A stretch of DNA of 36,325 bases from Silicimonas sp. (GTDB lineage Bacteria; Pseudomonadota; Alphaproteobacteria; Rhodobacterales; Rhodobacteraceae): the NCBI GenBank assembly GCA_013002465.1, contig JABDJO010000051.1:1-36325 (forward strand), given 5' to 3'. Position numbers and translations under genes: made by a program. Positions 7,975-15,942 of the stretch are shown in pieces. How positions within the stretch are numbered: the first letter of the stretch is position 1; the number at the start of each line of letters is the position of its first letter. The notes below the pieces were generated by a model. It saw nothing but the letters and a program-made list of their open reading frames with translations. It had not been told where the DNA came from and searched no databases.

Positions 7975-8940
7975 GTGTCGGTCATCGACGATATCGCGGC
8001 GGCGTCGAAACGGGCGTCGCCGCATATCGTTCTGTCAGAAGGCGACGATCCAAGGATTATCCAGGCCGCAGGCCGCGCCGCCCGGGACCGGTTGGCGCGG
8101 TTGACGCTTTTGGGCACTTCGGAAGTAGGCGACGACGTGGCCGTCATTGACCCGGCCACCTCAGGCAATCTGACGGATTACGCCGACGCGTTCTATGAAT
8201 TGCGCCAACACAAGGGCGTCTCTCACGAGGCAGCCCTTGCTGCTGTGACCGACCCCTTGGGCTATGCCGCGATGATGGTGCGCCTGGGCGATGCTGACGG
8301 CACCATCGGCGGGGCGACACACACGACTTCGGACGTGGTGCGCACCGCCTTGCAGATCATCGGGCGCGCCAAGGGCGTCAATGTCGTGTCGAGCTATTTC
8401 CTGATGCTGATCGAGGACGGCACCCGTCCCGTGGTCTTTGCCGACTGCGGGCTCGTGCTGCAACCGTCGGAGGAAGAACTCGCCAGCATTGCCATTGCCT
8501 CGTCACACTCGTTGACGGCGATGACCGGCCTTGTGCCGAAGGTCGCGATGCTGTCGTTTTCGACCAAGGGTTCGGTGCCCCAGGGGGCCCACGAAAGTCT
8601 GGGCCGGATTGCCCGGGCAATCGAACTGGTCCACGACCGCGCCCCCGATCTGACCATCGACGGCGAGTTGCAGTTCGACGCCGCCCTCCTGCCGCAGATC
8701 GCGGAAAGGAAAGCACCCGGATCGCCGGTCGCCGGTTCCGCCAATGTCTTTGTCTTCCCGTCGCTCTCGGCCGGCAACATCGGTTACAAGATCGCCGAAC
8801 GGATCGGCGGCGCGGTCGCTCTGGGTCCGATCCTCCAGGGTCTGGCGAAACCCGCAAACGATCTCTCACGCGGATGTTCGTCAGACGACGTCTATCAGAT
8901 GATCGCGATCACCGGGGCACAGGCCGCGGCTCTCAGCTAG
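7975..8940 (+). CDS. pta: Phosphate acetyltransferase
   Basis: Transfers the acetyl group of acetyl phosphate to CoA, giving acetyl-CoA. Placed right after xsc, it consumes the Xsc product. At 321 aa it is the short, single-domain Pta without the DRTGG/CobB-like extension. Visible family segments are LSEGDDPRIIQAAG, GGATHTTSDVVRTALQIIG, AMLSFSTKGSV, DGELQFDAALLP, and FVFPSLSAGNIGYKIAERIGG with LQGLAKPANDLSRG near the C terminus. The start is GTG immediately after the xsc TAG, with no intergenic base and no clear Shine-Dalgarno of its own, implying coupling to xsc translation. A 165-base convergent gap with only a weak imperfect dyad separates it from pcs. Confidence 0.95.
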   Translation: MSVIDDIAAASKRASPHIVLSEGDDPRIIQAAGRAARDRLARLTLLGTSEVGDDVAVIDPATSGNLTDYADAFYELRQHKGVSHEAALAAVTDPLGYAAMMVRLGDADGTIGGATHTTSDVVRTALQIIGRAKGVNVVSSYFLMLIEDGTRPVVFADCGLVLQPSEEELASIAIASSHSLTAMTGLVPKVAMLSFSTKGSVPQGAHESLGRIARAIELVHDRAPDLTIDGELQFDAALLPQIAERKAPGSPVAGSANVFVFPSLSAGNIGYKIAERIGGAVALGPILQGLAKPANDLSRGCSSDDVYQMIAITGAQAAALS

Positions 8941-9105
8941 GTTGCCGTTCATAATCTGGTAGCCCCGGCGCGCGTTGCCCTTATGTCCGGTGAATCATGC
9001 GCTCCGAAAACGCGTACAAAAGTGGATTTCTGGGGTCATGAATGTGTACGTTTTGCAAAACTCGACACCGTGCGGTCGGAATGAACCGCAGATGATTGGT
9101 ACGTT

Positions 9106-9801
9106 CTAAAGTTTCTCTTTATAAATGACCTGCTGCGCCACCCCCGCCAGCAAAAGCCACAAGGTCGTGACGATCAGCCCCCAATGCGCCCAACTTCCGG
9201 GGTGAAAATCCACCCAAGCCGTCCAAAGCGCAAAGAATGTCCACCCCCCCGCCATCGGCAATGTGATCGACCGCCAGCGTTCGGTGCGAAAGGGATGGAC
9301 GAACTTGATCGGCAAAAGCATCGCAACGGCCAGGATCACGACAAAAAACAGGATGACCCAAAAGCTTGGTTTTATTGCAAAAAACACCAGTACCGCCATG
9401 TTCCAGCAGCCGGGGAAACCGCTGAAGGAATAGTCGGACGTCTTCATCCGTGTATCGGCAAAATAGATCGCGGACATGAAGGTTATGACGATGATCGCGA
9501 ACCAGCCAGTCCAACCCGGCAACAGGCCCGATTGGAACAAGGCAAAGGCGGGGATGAACACATAAGTCAGATAGTCGATGATCAGGTCCAAAAGCTCGCC
9601 ATCCAGGCGCGGAGCATTTGTTTTTATGTTGGTTTTCCGCGCCAAAGGCCCGTCGATCCCGTCCACCGCAAAGGCCACGATCAGCCAGAAAAACATCATT
9701 GCCCAGTCGCCGTTGGCCGCCTCCAAAAGCGCCAGCATAGCAAAAACCGCCCCAGAGGCGGTCAGCAGGTGAACAAGGTAAGCTTGTGTTTTTGTTGCCA
9801 T
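9106..9801 (-). CDS. pcs: Phosphatidylcholine synthase (CDP-diacylglycerol:choline phosphatidyltransferase)
   Basis: Makes phosphatidylcholine directly from CDP-diacylglycerol and choline at the inner membrane. The 231-aa protein has about eight hydrophobic segments. It carries the Pcs variant of the CDP-alcohol phosphotransferase motif, DG-x2-AR-x12-G-x3-D-x3-D. This reads DGPLAR, twelve residues, then GELLDLIID, and the wider x12 spacing separates Pcs from PgsA/PssA (x8). Typical Pcs segments also appear: FADTRMKTSDYSFSGFPGCWN and LPIKFVHPFRT. The start is the ATG of MATKTQ, four bases after the xerC stop, with GAGG in the xerC tail acting as ribosome site. It is the third gene of a DUF484-xerC-pcs group, so membrane lipid synthesis is cotranscribed with a chromosome-dimer recombinase. 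Confidence 0.95.
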   Translation of the reverse strand: MATKTQAYLVHLLTASGAVFAMLALLEAANGDWAMMFFWLIVAFAVDGIDGPLARKTNIKTNAPRLDGELLDLIIDYLTYVFIPAFALFQSGLLPGWTGWFAIIVITFMSAIYFADTRMKTSDYSFSGFPGCWNMAVLVFFAIKPSFWVILFFVVILAVAMLLPIKFVHPFRTERWRSITLPMAGGWTFFALWTAWVDFHPGSWAHWGLIVTTLWLLLAGVAQQVIYKEKL

Positions 9802-9805
9802 TATT

Positions 9806-10723
9806 TCATCGCGCCCTCGGGTGTGCAGCCTCATAGACTTCCATCAGGCGCGCGGTGTCCACAGCAGTATAGGCCTGCGTTGTGGAAAGCGAGGCATGGC
9901 CAAGCAACTCCTGAATCGATCTCAGATCTCCACCGGCGTTCAACAGATGGGTCGCAAAGCTGTGGCGCATCGCGTGTGGCGTCGCCGTCGCTGGTAGTCC
10001 CAGTTGAGCACGCGCCTGTTCCATCACTTTCTGGATATGGCGCGCATTCAGTACACCGCCTCTAACGCCCCGGAATACATGGCTTTCTGATGCTATGTCG
10101 AAAGGACAGACGTCCACATAGCGCGCCATCATCGCCCTTGCCGCCGGGATGACAGGCACCAGCCGTTCCTTGTCGCCCTTGCCCACGATCCGCAGCATTT
10201 CGCCCAAGGGCACGTCCTTGCCCTTCAGTCCCAAAGCCTCGGATATCCGAAGCCCGCAACCATAAAGCAATGTGACAACCGCCTGATCCCGCTTGGCCAC
10301 CCAGTCTGTCGTCGATTGCAACTCGACCGTATCCAGCATGGCGCGGGCGGCATCCTTGGCCAGCGGACGCGGAAGTTTGCTTTTAAATCGGGGGCTTCGC
10401 GTCATCAGAACCGCGGTCGGGTCAAAGCTTTCCCGCTCGGCGATCCAACGCACGAAGTTCTTCACAGCCGACAGCGCGCGCGCCAATGACCGCGCGCCAA
10501 GCCCACGGCCCCGTTCGTGAGCCATCCAGGCGCGCATGGTCCGTGTCTTGATGCGGCCAAGATGGGCGGTGCCCAGACCATCGCCTTCAAATCCCTGCAA
10601 AAACTCCAGAAACGCCAGAACATCGGCACGGTAAGCCTCGACCGTCTTGTCAGACCGGCCAGCGACAGAGTCCAGTTCGGCCAGCCAGCGCTCCAGGGCG
10701 TCCCTCAGACCGGGTTGGATCAC
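9806..10723 (-). CDS. xerC: Tyrosine recombinase XerC
   Basis: A site-specific recombinase that resolves chromosome dimers at dif, together with XerD. At 305 aa it has the N-terminal SAM-like core-binding domain (LERWLAELDS, TVEAYRADVLAFLEFL, RSLARALSAVKNFVRWI). The catalytic domain has all expected residues: Arg in YGCGLRISEALGL, Lys in GKGDKERLVPV, HxxR in HAMRHSFATHLL, His in LLGHASLSTTQ, and the nucleophile Tyr in TTQAYTAVD. The start is a GTG overlapping the DUF484 stop by four bases (GTGA). Longer in-frame versions would run deep into the DUF484 gene. The DUF484-xerC link is known from many proteobacteria and supports the core XerC identity over an integron or phage integrase. Confidence 0.93.
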   Translation of the reverse strand: MIQPGLRDALERWLAELDSVAGRSDKTVEAYRADVLAFLEFLQGFEGDGLGTAHLGRIKTRTMRAWMAHERGRGLGARSLARALSAVKNFVRWIAERESFDPTAVLMTRSPRFKSKLPRPLAKDAARAMLDTVELQSTTDWVAKRDQAVVTLLYGCGLRISEALGLKGKDVPLGEMLRIVGKGDKERLVPVIPAARAMMARYVDVCPFDIASESHVFRGVRGGVLNARHIQKVMEQARAQLGLPATATPHAMRHSFATHLLNAGGDLRSIQELLGHASLSTTQAYTAVDTARLMEVYEAAHPRAR

Positions 10724-11412
10724 TCCAGCCAACGGCGCATCGCGCGCTCGAAGACGCCCCCCATGAAATCCAGCAAATCGGTTCCCTGGTTCGGCGAGAA
10801 ATGCATCGGGCTGTCTGACGCAAAGCCAAGCATGCCCGGAAGTCGGCCCTCTCCGAAGTCCAACGCGATGCAGGCCTCGGACCGTACCCAATCGGCGGCT
10901 TCGCCATAAACAAGACCCGCATTGCCGTCTGCCCGCCGTAGCGTGACACGGCGCAGGGGGCGGCCTTGTCCCATGTAATCGTTGATAAATCCCGGCTGAA
11001 CCACCGCCAGGACATTGCTGCCCAAATCGCCTTCGGGCACCTCCTGGCTTTCCAGAACCAATCGAACCCGACCAACGCGCAGAATGTCGGCCACGTCGGT
11101 GCCAAGGCGGCTCAGAAAGTCGTCGAAGGTCAGGGGTTCCAGGAATGCATTGACCGCCCGATGGACCTGGTTCATCCCCGCCAGGTTCTCATAAGCTGCC
11201 GCTATGACCGATCGGTGCGTGTCCTCAAGGCGCTGAAGCCGGGCTTCCAACCGCTCCATCGCAACGCCGCGCAGATCGACAATATTGCCGCCCATGGCTC
11301 GGTCGTTGGCGGCGATCAACGCGCGCATAACATCAGGATCTTCAAGGATTACATCGGGTTCCTGAAGAATACGCGTGCGCACTTCTTCGGCGATGACTGC
11401 CTGCTCGTTCAT
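10720..11412 (-). CDS. DUF484 family protein
   Basis: A 230-aa member of the DUF484 family, distantly GAF-like and commonly encoded just before xerC. The N-terminal half contains an amphipathic helix region with coiled-coil character (VMRALIAANDRA, MERLEARLQRLEDTHRSVIAAAYENL). The C-terminal half is the GAF-like fold (VADILRVGRVRLVLES, GEAADWVRSEACIALDFGEG, LPGMLGFASDSPMHFSPNQGTD). Its exact role is unknown. The start is the ATG of MNEQAVIAEE behind GAGAGG; an upstream codon would add eight residues. The stop overlaps the xerC GTG, so translation is coupled. Confidence 0.9.
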   Translation of the reverse strand: MNEQAVIAEEVRTRILQEPDVILEDPDVMRALIAANDRAMGGNIVDLRGVAMERLEARLQRLEDTHRSVIAAAYENLAGMNQVHRAVNAFLEPLTFDDFLSRLGTDVADILRVGRVRLVLESQEVPEGDLGSNVLAVVQPGFINDYMGQGRPLRRVTLRRADGNAGLVYGEAADWVRSEACIALDFGEGRLPGMLGFASDSPMHFSPNQGTDLLDFMGGVFERAMRRWLE

Positions 11413-11543
11413 GTATATCTGCCTCTCTTGTCCCACTCTGTCGGCGGGTCTTGTTTCGCCGGAGGATGACAGGGGAGGATGCGTTTCTCAAGAGTCTTGG
11501 TGCCACTCTCGCGGTGTCGCGGCAGAGAAGCCACGCCTTTCGG

Positions 11544-12953
11544 TCAGGCTTCGGGCAGAACGGCGCCGGGGTTCATGATCCCGTCCGGATCCAAGGCGGT
11601 TTTGATCGCGCGCATCGCGGCAAGTTTCGCCGGGTCGCCATAGCGTTGCAGTTCTTCCGCCTTCGCTCGCCCGATGCCGTGTTCGGCACTGAAACTTCCG
11701 CCCCGGGCCATGACCATATCATGCAGACACCGTGTCACTTCGCCCGACTTGCCGGCATAATCCGCGCGGGTCTTTCCCTTTTCTGGAAATACGTTGAAGT
11801 GCAGATTGCCGTCGCCAAGATGCCCGAAGGCATTGATACGGCAGGGGATTATGGCGGAAATCCTCGCTGACGCATCTTTGATGAAGTCCCCGATCTCAGA
11901 CAATGGAACAGATATATCATGCGAGGCGATCGACCCGATGCGCCGGTTCGCCTCGGGAATGGTTTCGCGCAGGCTCCAGAATTCGCCGCGCTGCTGACCG
12001 CTTTGTGCGATCACCCCGTCATCGACCAGATCGGCGGCCACCGCCGCTTCGAAAACGCGGCCCATGAGTGCTTCGGCATCGTTTCCCGCCCCCAAGCCGA
12101 TCTCGGCGAGTACGGACCATCTCGGAGGTGTTGAAAAAGGCTGTTTCAGATCAGGATGCGTTTCAGCCAGGAAATCAAAGGCCTGGTCCGGAATGAGTTC
12201 GAACGCCGAAACGGTTTCCCCGACTTGGTCGCGAAATATGCCCAGAAGACTGAGCGCTGCATCGGGCGACGGCACAGACAGAAACGCGGTGGCGACCGCA
12301 TGCGGCAAAGGGAAAAGCTTGAGCGCAGCCGCAGTGATTATGCCAAGCGTCCCCTCGGCGCCAATGAGAAGGTGCCGCAGATCATAGCCGGTGTTGTCTT
12401 TTCTGAGCCGTTTCAATCCGTGCAGGATTTCTCCGTTTGGCAGAACGGCCTCGATCCCAAGGCAGGCATCGCGCGCCATGCCATATCGCACAACGTTCAA
12501 TCCGCCCGAATTCACCGACAAGCCGCCCCCAATCCGGGCGCTGTCCTGACTGGCATAGCTAAGGGGGAACAGACGCCCGATTTCTTGCGCGGCGTCCTGA
12601 ACGGTGGCGACGGTGACGCCCGCCTCGACGACAATGACATCTTCTGATGGATAGACCGCGCGGATCGCGTCCATCTTCTCCAGCGACAGGATCAAAGTTG
12701 CAGGCGGCGTCAGCGCGATCTGCCCAGCCACCAGCCCGGAACCGCCACCGTATGGCACAAGGCCGACGCGGGCCTTTCCACAAATGCCGACGATTGTGGC
12801 GACGTCTTCGGTTGACCGGGGCAGAGCAACGAAACCTGCCGTGCCGTGAAAGAGCCCGCGCGGTTCTTCAAGGTAGTTTGGATCCGCCGTTCGCACGGCT
12901 ATTCCTGCCTGGCTCAGTCGGTCTGCAAAGGCGCCATCTGCATGATTTAGCAT
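11544..12953 (-). CDS. FAD-binding oxidase (GlcD/D-lactate or D-2-hydroxyglutarate dehydrogenase type)
   Basis: A 469-aa flavoprotein of the VAO/PCMH family that oxidises a D-2-hydroxy acid to a 2-oxo acid. The N-terminal FAD_binding_4 domain shows GFVALPRSTEDVATIV, VPYGGGSGLVAGQ, the FAD-phosphate segment SQDSARIGGGLSVNSGGLN, and DNTGYDLRHLLIGAEGTLG. The C-terminal FAD-oxidase domain has INAFGHLGDGNLHFNV, which carries the metal/substrate histidines, and FSAEHGIGRAKAEEL, then a terminal DPDGIMNPGAVLP. D-lactate, glycolate and D-2-hydroxyglutarate are all possible substrates; the NTGYDLRHLLIGAEGTLG context is shared by D2HGDH and D-LDH. There are no glcE/glcF partner genes here, which argues against a glycolate oxidase complex. 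Confidence 0.92.
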   Translation of the reverse strand: MLNHADGAFADRLSQAGIAVRTADPNYLEEPRGLFHGTAGFVALPRSTEDVATIVGICGKARVGLVPYGGGSGLVAGQIALTPPATLILSLEKMDAIRAVYPSEDVIVVEAGVTVATVQDAAQEIGRLFPLSYASQDSARIGGGLSVNSGGLNVVRYGMARDACLGIEAVLPNGEILHGLKRLRKDNTGYDLRHLLIGAEGTLGIITAAALKLFPLPHAVATAFLSVPSPDAALSLLGIFRDQVGETVSAFELIPDQAFDFLAETHPDLKQPFSTPPRWSVLAEIGLGAGNDAEALMGRVFEAAVAADLVDDGVIAQSGQQRGEFWSLRETIPEANRRIGSIASHDISVPLSEIGDFIKDASARISAIIPCRINAFGHLGDGNLHFNVFPEKGKTRADYAGKSGEVTRCLHDMVMARGGSFSAEHGIGRAKAEELQRYGDPAKLAAMRAIKTALDPDGIMNPGAVLPEA

Positions 12954-12994
12954 GCGGATTGGGTACGAGTGGGGGCTGGATCTGTCAATGCGGG

Positions 12995-13828
12995 CTAGTC
13001 ATCGAAGCTTTCCAGATAGACGGGTTGCAGCACAACCACAGTAGGGCGCGAGGGAAGGTCACGCAGCGAAACCTCAATCTCGCTGCCCTGCCGCCGGTCG
13101 ATGTCGAATTCGTCCGACACGGCGGCAAGAAACCGTTCCAGCGAATGACCCGAGAACCAGTGCATGGGCAGCACGATCGAACTTCGCAGTCGCTTCACGA
13201 TCCGCACCATGGTTGGAATGTCGACCGTCAACCCGCCGTCCACAGCCGCCATCACGATGTCAAGCCGACCGATGGCGGCATAGGTTTCGTCCGAAGGTTC
13301 GTGGTGCAGATGCCCCAGATGGCCAATACAAAGCCCAGCGACTTCGAAAATGAAGATCGAATTGTTGTCCTCGATCCGGTCGTCGGTGAACCTGCTCCTG
13401 ATATCGGTCGTGGCGTTGCGGATCAGCATCTCGCCCAGGTCCACGTAATGGTCTGCAGGCTCTCCGTTCTGCCGCCAGCCGGGAAGAACGTTCGGAATGT
13501 CGGGGTGCGGGAATGCTGTCCAGTGGCTGTCATGGGCGTTGTTCATTGTTACGACGTCGGGAACCAGACTGACGCCGCCGATGAACCCGGTATAATCGGT
13601 CACGGCATTCAACCCGCCGTGGCTTTGGATCAGGTACATCGAGTGGTTGATATAGGTCAGCCGTGCCGTGAATTCATCGGCTGTCGGTGTATTCCAGGCA
13701 ACCTTGTGGACAAAGTTCAATTCGGGCGACATGTCGGCGATTGCAAAGCAATGGCTGGGTCGGCGGTCTTGCGCCATGGCGGGTGCGGCGAAAGCAATCA
13801 AAATGATGAAGACAAATAGACGCTGCAT
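12995..13828 (-). CDS. Exported metallo-beta-lactamase-fold hydrolase-like protein with altered metal motif
   Basis: A 277-aa protein with a clear Sec signal (MQRLFVFIILIAFAAPAMA, then QDRR), so periplasmic. The body resembles the UlaG-like metallo-beta-lactamase fold: INHSMYLIQSHGGLNAVTDYTG, VPDVVTMNNAHDSHWTAF, FIFEVAGLCIGHLGHLHH, LDIVMAAVDGG and IVLPMHWFSG. The usual HxHxDH loop reads NAHDSH: the first His is Asn and the Asp is Ser, while two His remain. Downstream candidates for metal ligands are GHLGHLHH, the Asp of AAVDGG and the His of PMHW. Function is unknown; it may be a hydrolase with a changed metal site. The ATG follows GGGAGG. The gene lies 41 bases upstream of the FAD oxidase on the same strand and is divergent from glpK. 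Confidence 0.85.
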   Translation of the reverse strand: MQRLFVFIILIAFAAPAMAQDRRPSHCFAIADMSPELNFVHKVAWNTPTADEFTARLTYINHSMYLIQSHGGLNAVTDYTGFIGGVSLVPDVVTMNNAHDSHWTAFPHPDIPNVLPGWRQNGEPADHYVDLGEMLIRNATTDIRSRFTDDRIEDNNSIFIFEVAGLCIGHLGHLHHEPSDETYAAIGRLDIVMAAVDGGLTVDIPTMVRIVKRLRSSIVLPMHWFSGHSLERFLAAVSDEFDIDRRQGSEIEVSLRDLPSRPTVVVLQPVYLESFDD

Positions 13829-13948
13829 CTGGAAACCTCCCTAGAGAATCAAGCCTAGCGCGATGTGCCCGATTTCCCAAATCCTCCCCGTTGCGGTTTC
13901 TTGCCGAAGCGGACACAGTCGGCTGACACGTGAATGGGGAGACGCCGT

Positions 13949-15427
13949 ATGACCTTTGTCATGGCCATTGATCAGGGCACCACGTCCAGCCGTGCCATCC
14001 TGTTTGACAGCGCGATGAAGATCGCCGCCGTGGCTCAGAAAGAGTTCCCGCAGCATTATCCGGCCAGTGGTTGGGTCGAACACGACCCCGAGGACCTTTG
14101 GCAGACAGTTCTCGAAACCGCCCGCGAGGCGATGGAAAAAGCGGGCGCGGCGCCTGCGGATATTGCGGCCATCGGTATCACGAACCAGCGGGAAACGACG
14201 GTTGTATGGGACAAGGCGACCGGCAAGGCGGTTCATAACGCCATCGTTTGGCAAGATCGCAGAACCGCGGATTACTGTGCCGAAATGGTGGCTGCGGGTC
14301 ATGAAGAGACGATCACCGCAAAGACCGGGTTGCTGTTCGACCCCTATTTCTCGTCAACGAAGTTGAAGTGGATTCTTGACCAATCTGGTGATCTTCGCGA
14401 CCGGGCGCGCGCCGGACAGCTTTTGTTTGGCACGGTCGACAGCTATCTGATCTGGCGGATGACCCAAGGTGCTGCGCATGTGACGGATGCCACCAATGCT
14501 GCACGGACCATGCTTTACGACATTCACAAGGGTGCCTGGTCAACAACCATCTGTGACATGCTGGATGTGCCGATGCAGATGTTGCCCGAGGTTCGCGATT
14601 GTGCCTCTGAATTCGGTGTGACGGATGTTTTCGGCGGCGCGATCCCGATCCTCGGCGTTGCCGGCGACCAGCAGGCGGCGACGGTGGGGCAGGCCTGTTT
14701 CCAGCCCGGCATGATGAAATCGACCTATGGCACCGGTTGCTTTGCGCTTTTGAACACCGGCGATGTGGCCGTGCGGTCCGAGAACCGGCTTTTGACAACC
14801 ATCGCGTATCAGTTCGACGGCAAGCCGACCTATGCGCTTGAAGGGTCGATCTTTATTGCGGGTGCGGTGGTCCAATGGCTGCGCGACGGGCTGAAGATCA
14901 TAACCGAGGCCGGTGCAACCCAGGCCATGGCGACAAAGGCTGACGACACGCAATCCATAGTGATGGTGCCTGCGTTTACCGGGCTGGGGGCGCCCTATTG
15001 GAATCCGGATTGTCGTGGTGCGATTTTTGGGCTGACCCGCAATTCGGGTCCGAACGAGTTTGCCCGGGCCGCCCTGGAAAGTGTCGGGTATCAGACGCGC
15101 GACTTGCTTGAAGCCATGCAGGCGGATTCGCCTGATCTGAACGACGGTGTTTTGCGCGTTGATGGAGGCATGACGGCCAGCGATTGGACAATGCAGTTCC
15201 TTGCCGACGTCATCGGAGCGCCGGTGGACCGGCCCGTGGTGCAGGAAACCACAGCGCTTGGCGCCGCCTGGCTCGCCGGGATGAAAGCGGGGGTTTACCC
15301 CGATGCGGCGGGATTTACCGACAGTTGGGCGCTGCAGCGTCGGTTTGAACCTGCGATGGAAGCCGCAACCCGGGATGCCAAGTATGCCCTTTGGAAAAAG
15401 GCCGTTGCCGCAACCATGGCGGTCTGA
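13949..15427 (+). CDS. glpK: Glycerol kinase
   Basis: Phosphorylates glycerol to sn-glycerol 3-phosphate with ATP in the cytoplasm. The 492-aa length is standard for the FGGY kinase GlpK. It shows the N-terminal phosphate-binding [38 protein letters not shown], and the catalytic Asp in [13 protein letters not shown] at about residue 240. [34 protein letters not shown] and [16 protein letters not shown] follow. The start is the ATG of MTFVMAID, with GGGGAG seven bases upstream; an ATG at 13934 lies before that site. No glpF, glpD or glpR is next to it in the window. An intrinsic terminator follows 70 bases after the stop. Confidence 0.97.
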   Translation: MTFVMAIDQGTTSSRAILFDSAMKIAAVAQKEFPQHYPASGWVEHDPEDLWQTVLETAREAMEKAGAAPADIAAIGITNQRETTVVWDKATGKAVHNAIVWQDRRTADYCAEMVAAGHEETITAKTGLLFDPYFSSTKLKWILDQSGDLRDRARAGQLLFGTVDSYLIWRMTQGAAHVTDATNAARTMLYDIHKGAWSTTICDMLDVPMQMLPEVRDCASEFGVTDVFGGAIPILGVAGDQQAATVGQACFQPGMMKSTYGTGCFALLNTGDVAVRSENRLLTTIAYQFDGKPTYALEGSIFIAGAVVQWLRDGLKIITEAGATQAMATKADDTQSIVMVPAFTGLGAPYWNPDCRGAIFGLTRNSGPNEFARAALESVGYQTRDLLEAMQADSPDLNDGVLRVDGGMTASDWTMQFLADVIGAPVDRPVVQETTALGAAWLAGMKAGVYPDAAGFTDSWALQRRFEPAMEAATRDAKYALWKKAVAATMAV

Positions 15428-15497
15428 TCGGCGGAAATCGGCCTGATCTTAGACAACTTCCGCTGCTTTTTTGACACGGATGTGCTAGAAGGATGGT

Positions 15498-15524
15498 GGG
15501 TGGCTTTTTTGGCCACCCTTTTTT
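15498..15524 (+). terminator. Intrinsic terminator after glpK
   Basis: GGGTGGC (15498-15504) and GCCACCC (15512-15518) pair as a 7-bp GC-rich stem with a seven-base T-rich loop, followed by TTTTTT (15519-15524). It ends only 22 bases before the start codon of the receiver-like gene. It therefore either closes the glpK transcript or sits in the leader of that gene as an attenuator. A TTGACA at 15471-15476 could be a -35 box, but no good -10 follows. Confidence 0.85.
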
Positions 15525-15546
15525 GTTTGAACCTTAGGAGTCCCAG

Positions 15547-15942
15547 ATGACGCAATCGTTTCAGTCGCCCCGATCCCTTGGAATTCTGCTGGTCGAGGAT
15601 GAAACTGTTGCCGCCATTGATTTTGAATGTATTGCCGAGGATCTGGGTCACAGGGTTGTCGCCGTGGCGGTAACGCCGGTTCAGGCGCGGCGGGTCATGC
15701 GGGACCTGGGGCATCGCATTGATCTTGTGGTGTTTGGCGCGCGTCTGATCGGGCTATCCAGCCTGGAATTCGCCGGTTCGCTTGCTCGGTCCAATAGGGC
15801 GGCAGTGGTGACTTCGAACATTGCCGAGGCCGACCTGCGCAGCGAAGGGTTCGAAGAGCCTTGTCTCGCGAAACCGTTTGATTCTGCCGAGGTCACCCGA
15901 TTGCTTCGCGTGGTTGAACACGTGGTTCAGCGCGCCGCCTAA
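15547..15942 (+). CDS. Stand-alone receiver-like protein lacking the phosphoacceptor Asp
   Basis: A 131-aa single-domain protein with the response-regulator receiver layout. Residues 14-19 (LLVEDE) supply the acidic pair, VVTSN carries the conserved Thr/Ser of beta-4, and CLAKPFD carries the conserved Lys-Pro of beta-5. At the end of beta-3, where the phosphorylated Asp should lie, the sequence reads LVVFGARLIG with Gly (codon GGC). It is therefore a pseudo-receiver that probably cannot be phosphorylated in the usual way. There is no output domain and no kinase gene nearby, so it may act by protein contact. The ATG has TAGGAG upstream. Its stop codon overlaps the convergent rlmH stop by four bases. 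Confidence 0.85.
   Translation: MTQSFQSPRSLGILLVEDETVAAIDFECIAEDLGHRVVAVAVTPVQARRVMRDLGHRIDLVVFGARLIGLSSLEFAGSLARSNRAAVVTSNIAEADLRSEGFEEPCLAKPFDSAEVTRLLRVVEHVVQRAA

Noticed and set aside
6175..8025. A 616-codon open frame on the minus strand across xsc
   Set aside because: It is fully antisense to xsc, which has clear family motifs and a strong ribosome site. The frame has low-complexity Asp/Gly/Arg-rich composition typical of GC-rich shadow frames.
9007..9054. Imperfect dyad AAAACGCGTACA ... TGTACGTTTT between pta and pcs as a bidirectional terminator
   Set aside because: The arms contain a bulge, the loop is 26 bases, and the stem is AT-rich, so it is too weak to call.
12647..13819. A 390-codon open frame on the plus strand across the FAD oxidase and metallo-beta-lactamase-fold genes
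   Set aside because: It spans two recognised minus-strand genes and their gap, lacks a ribosome site, and shows shadow-frame composition.
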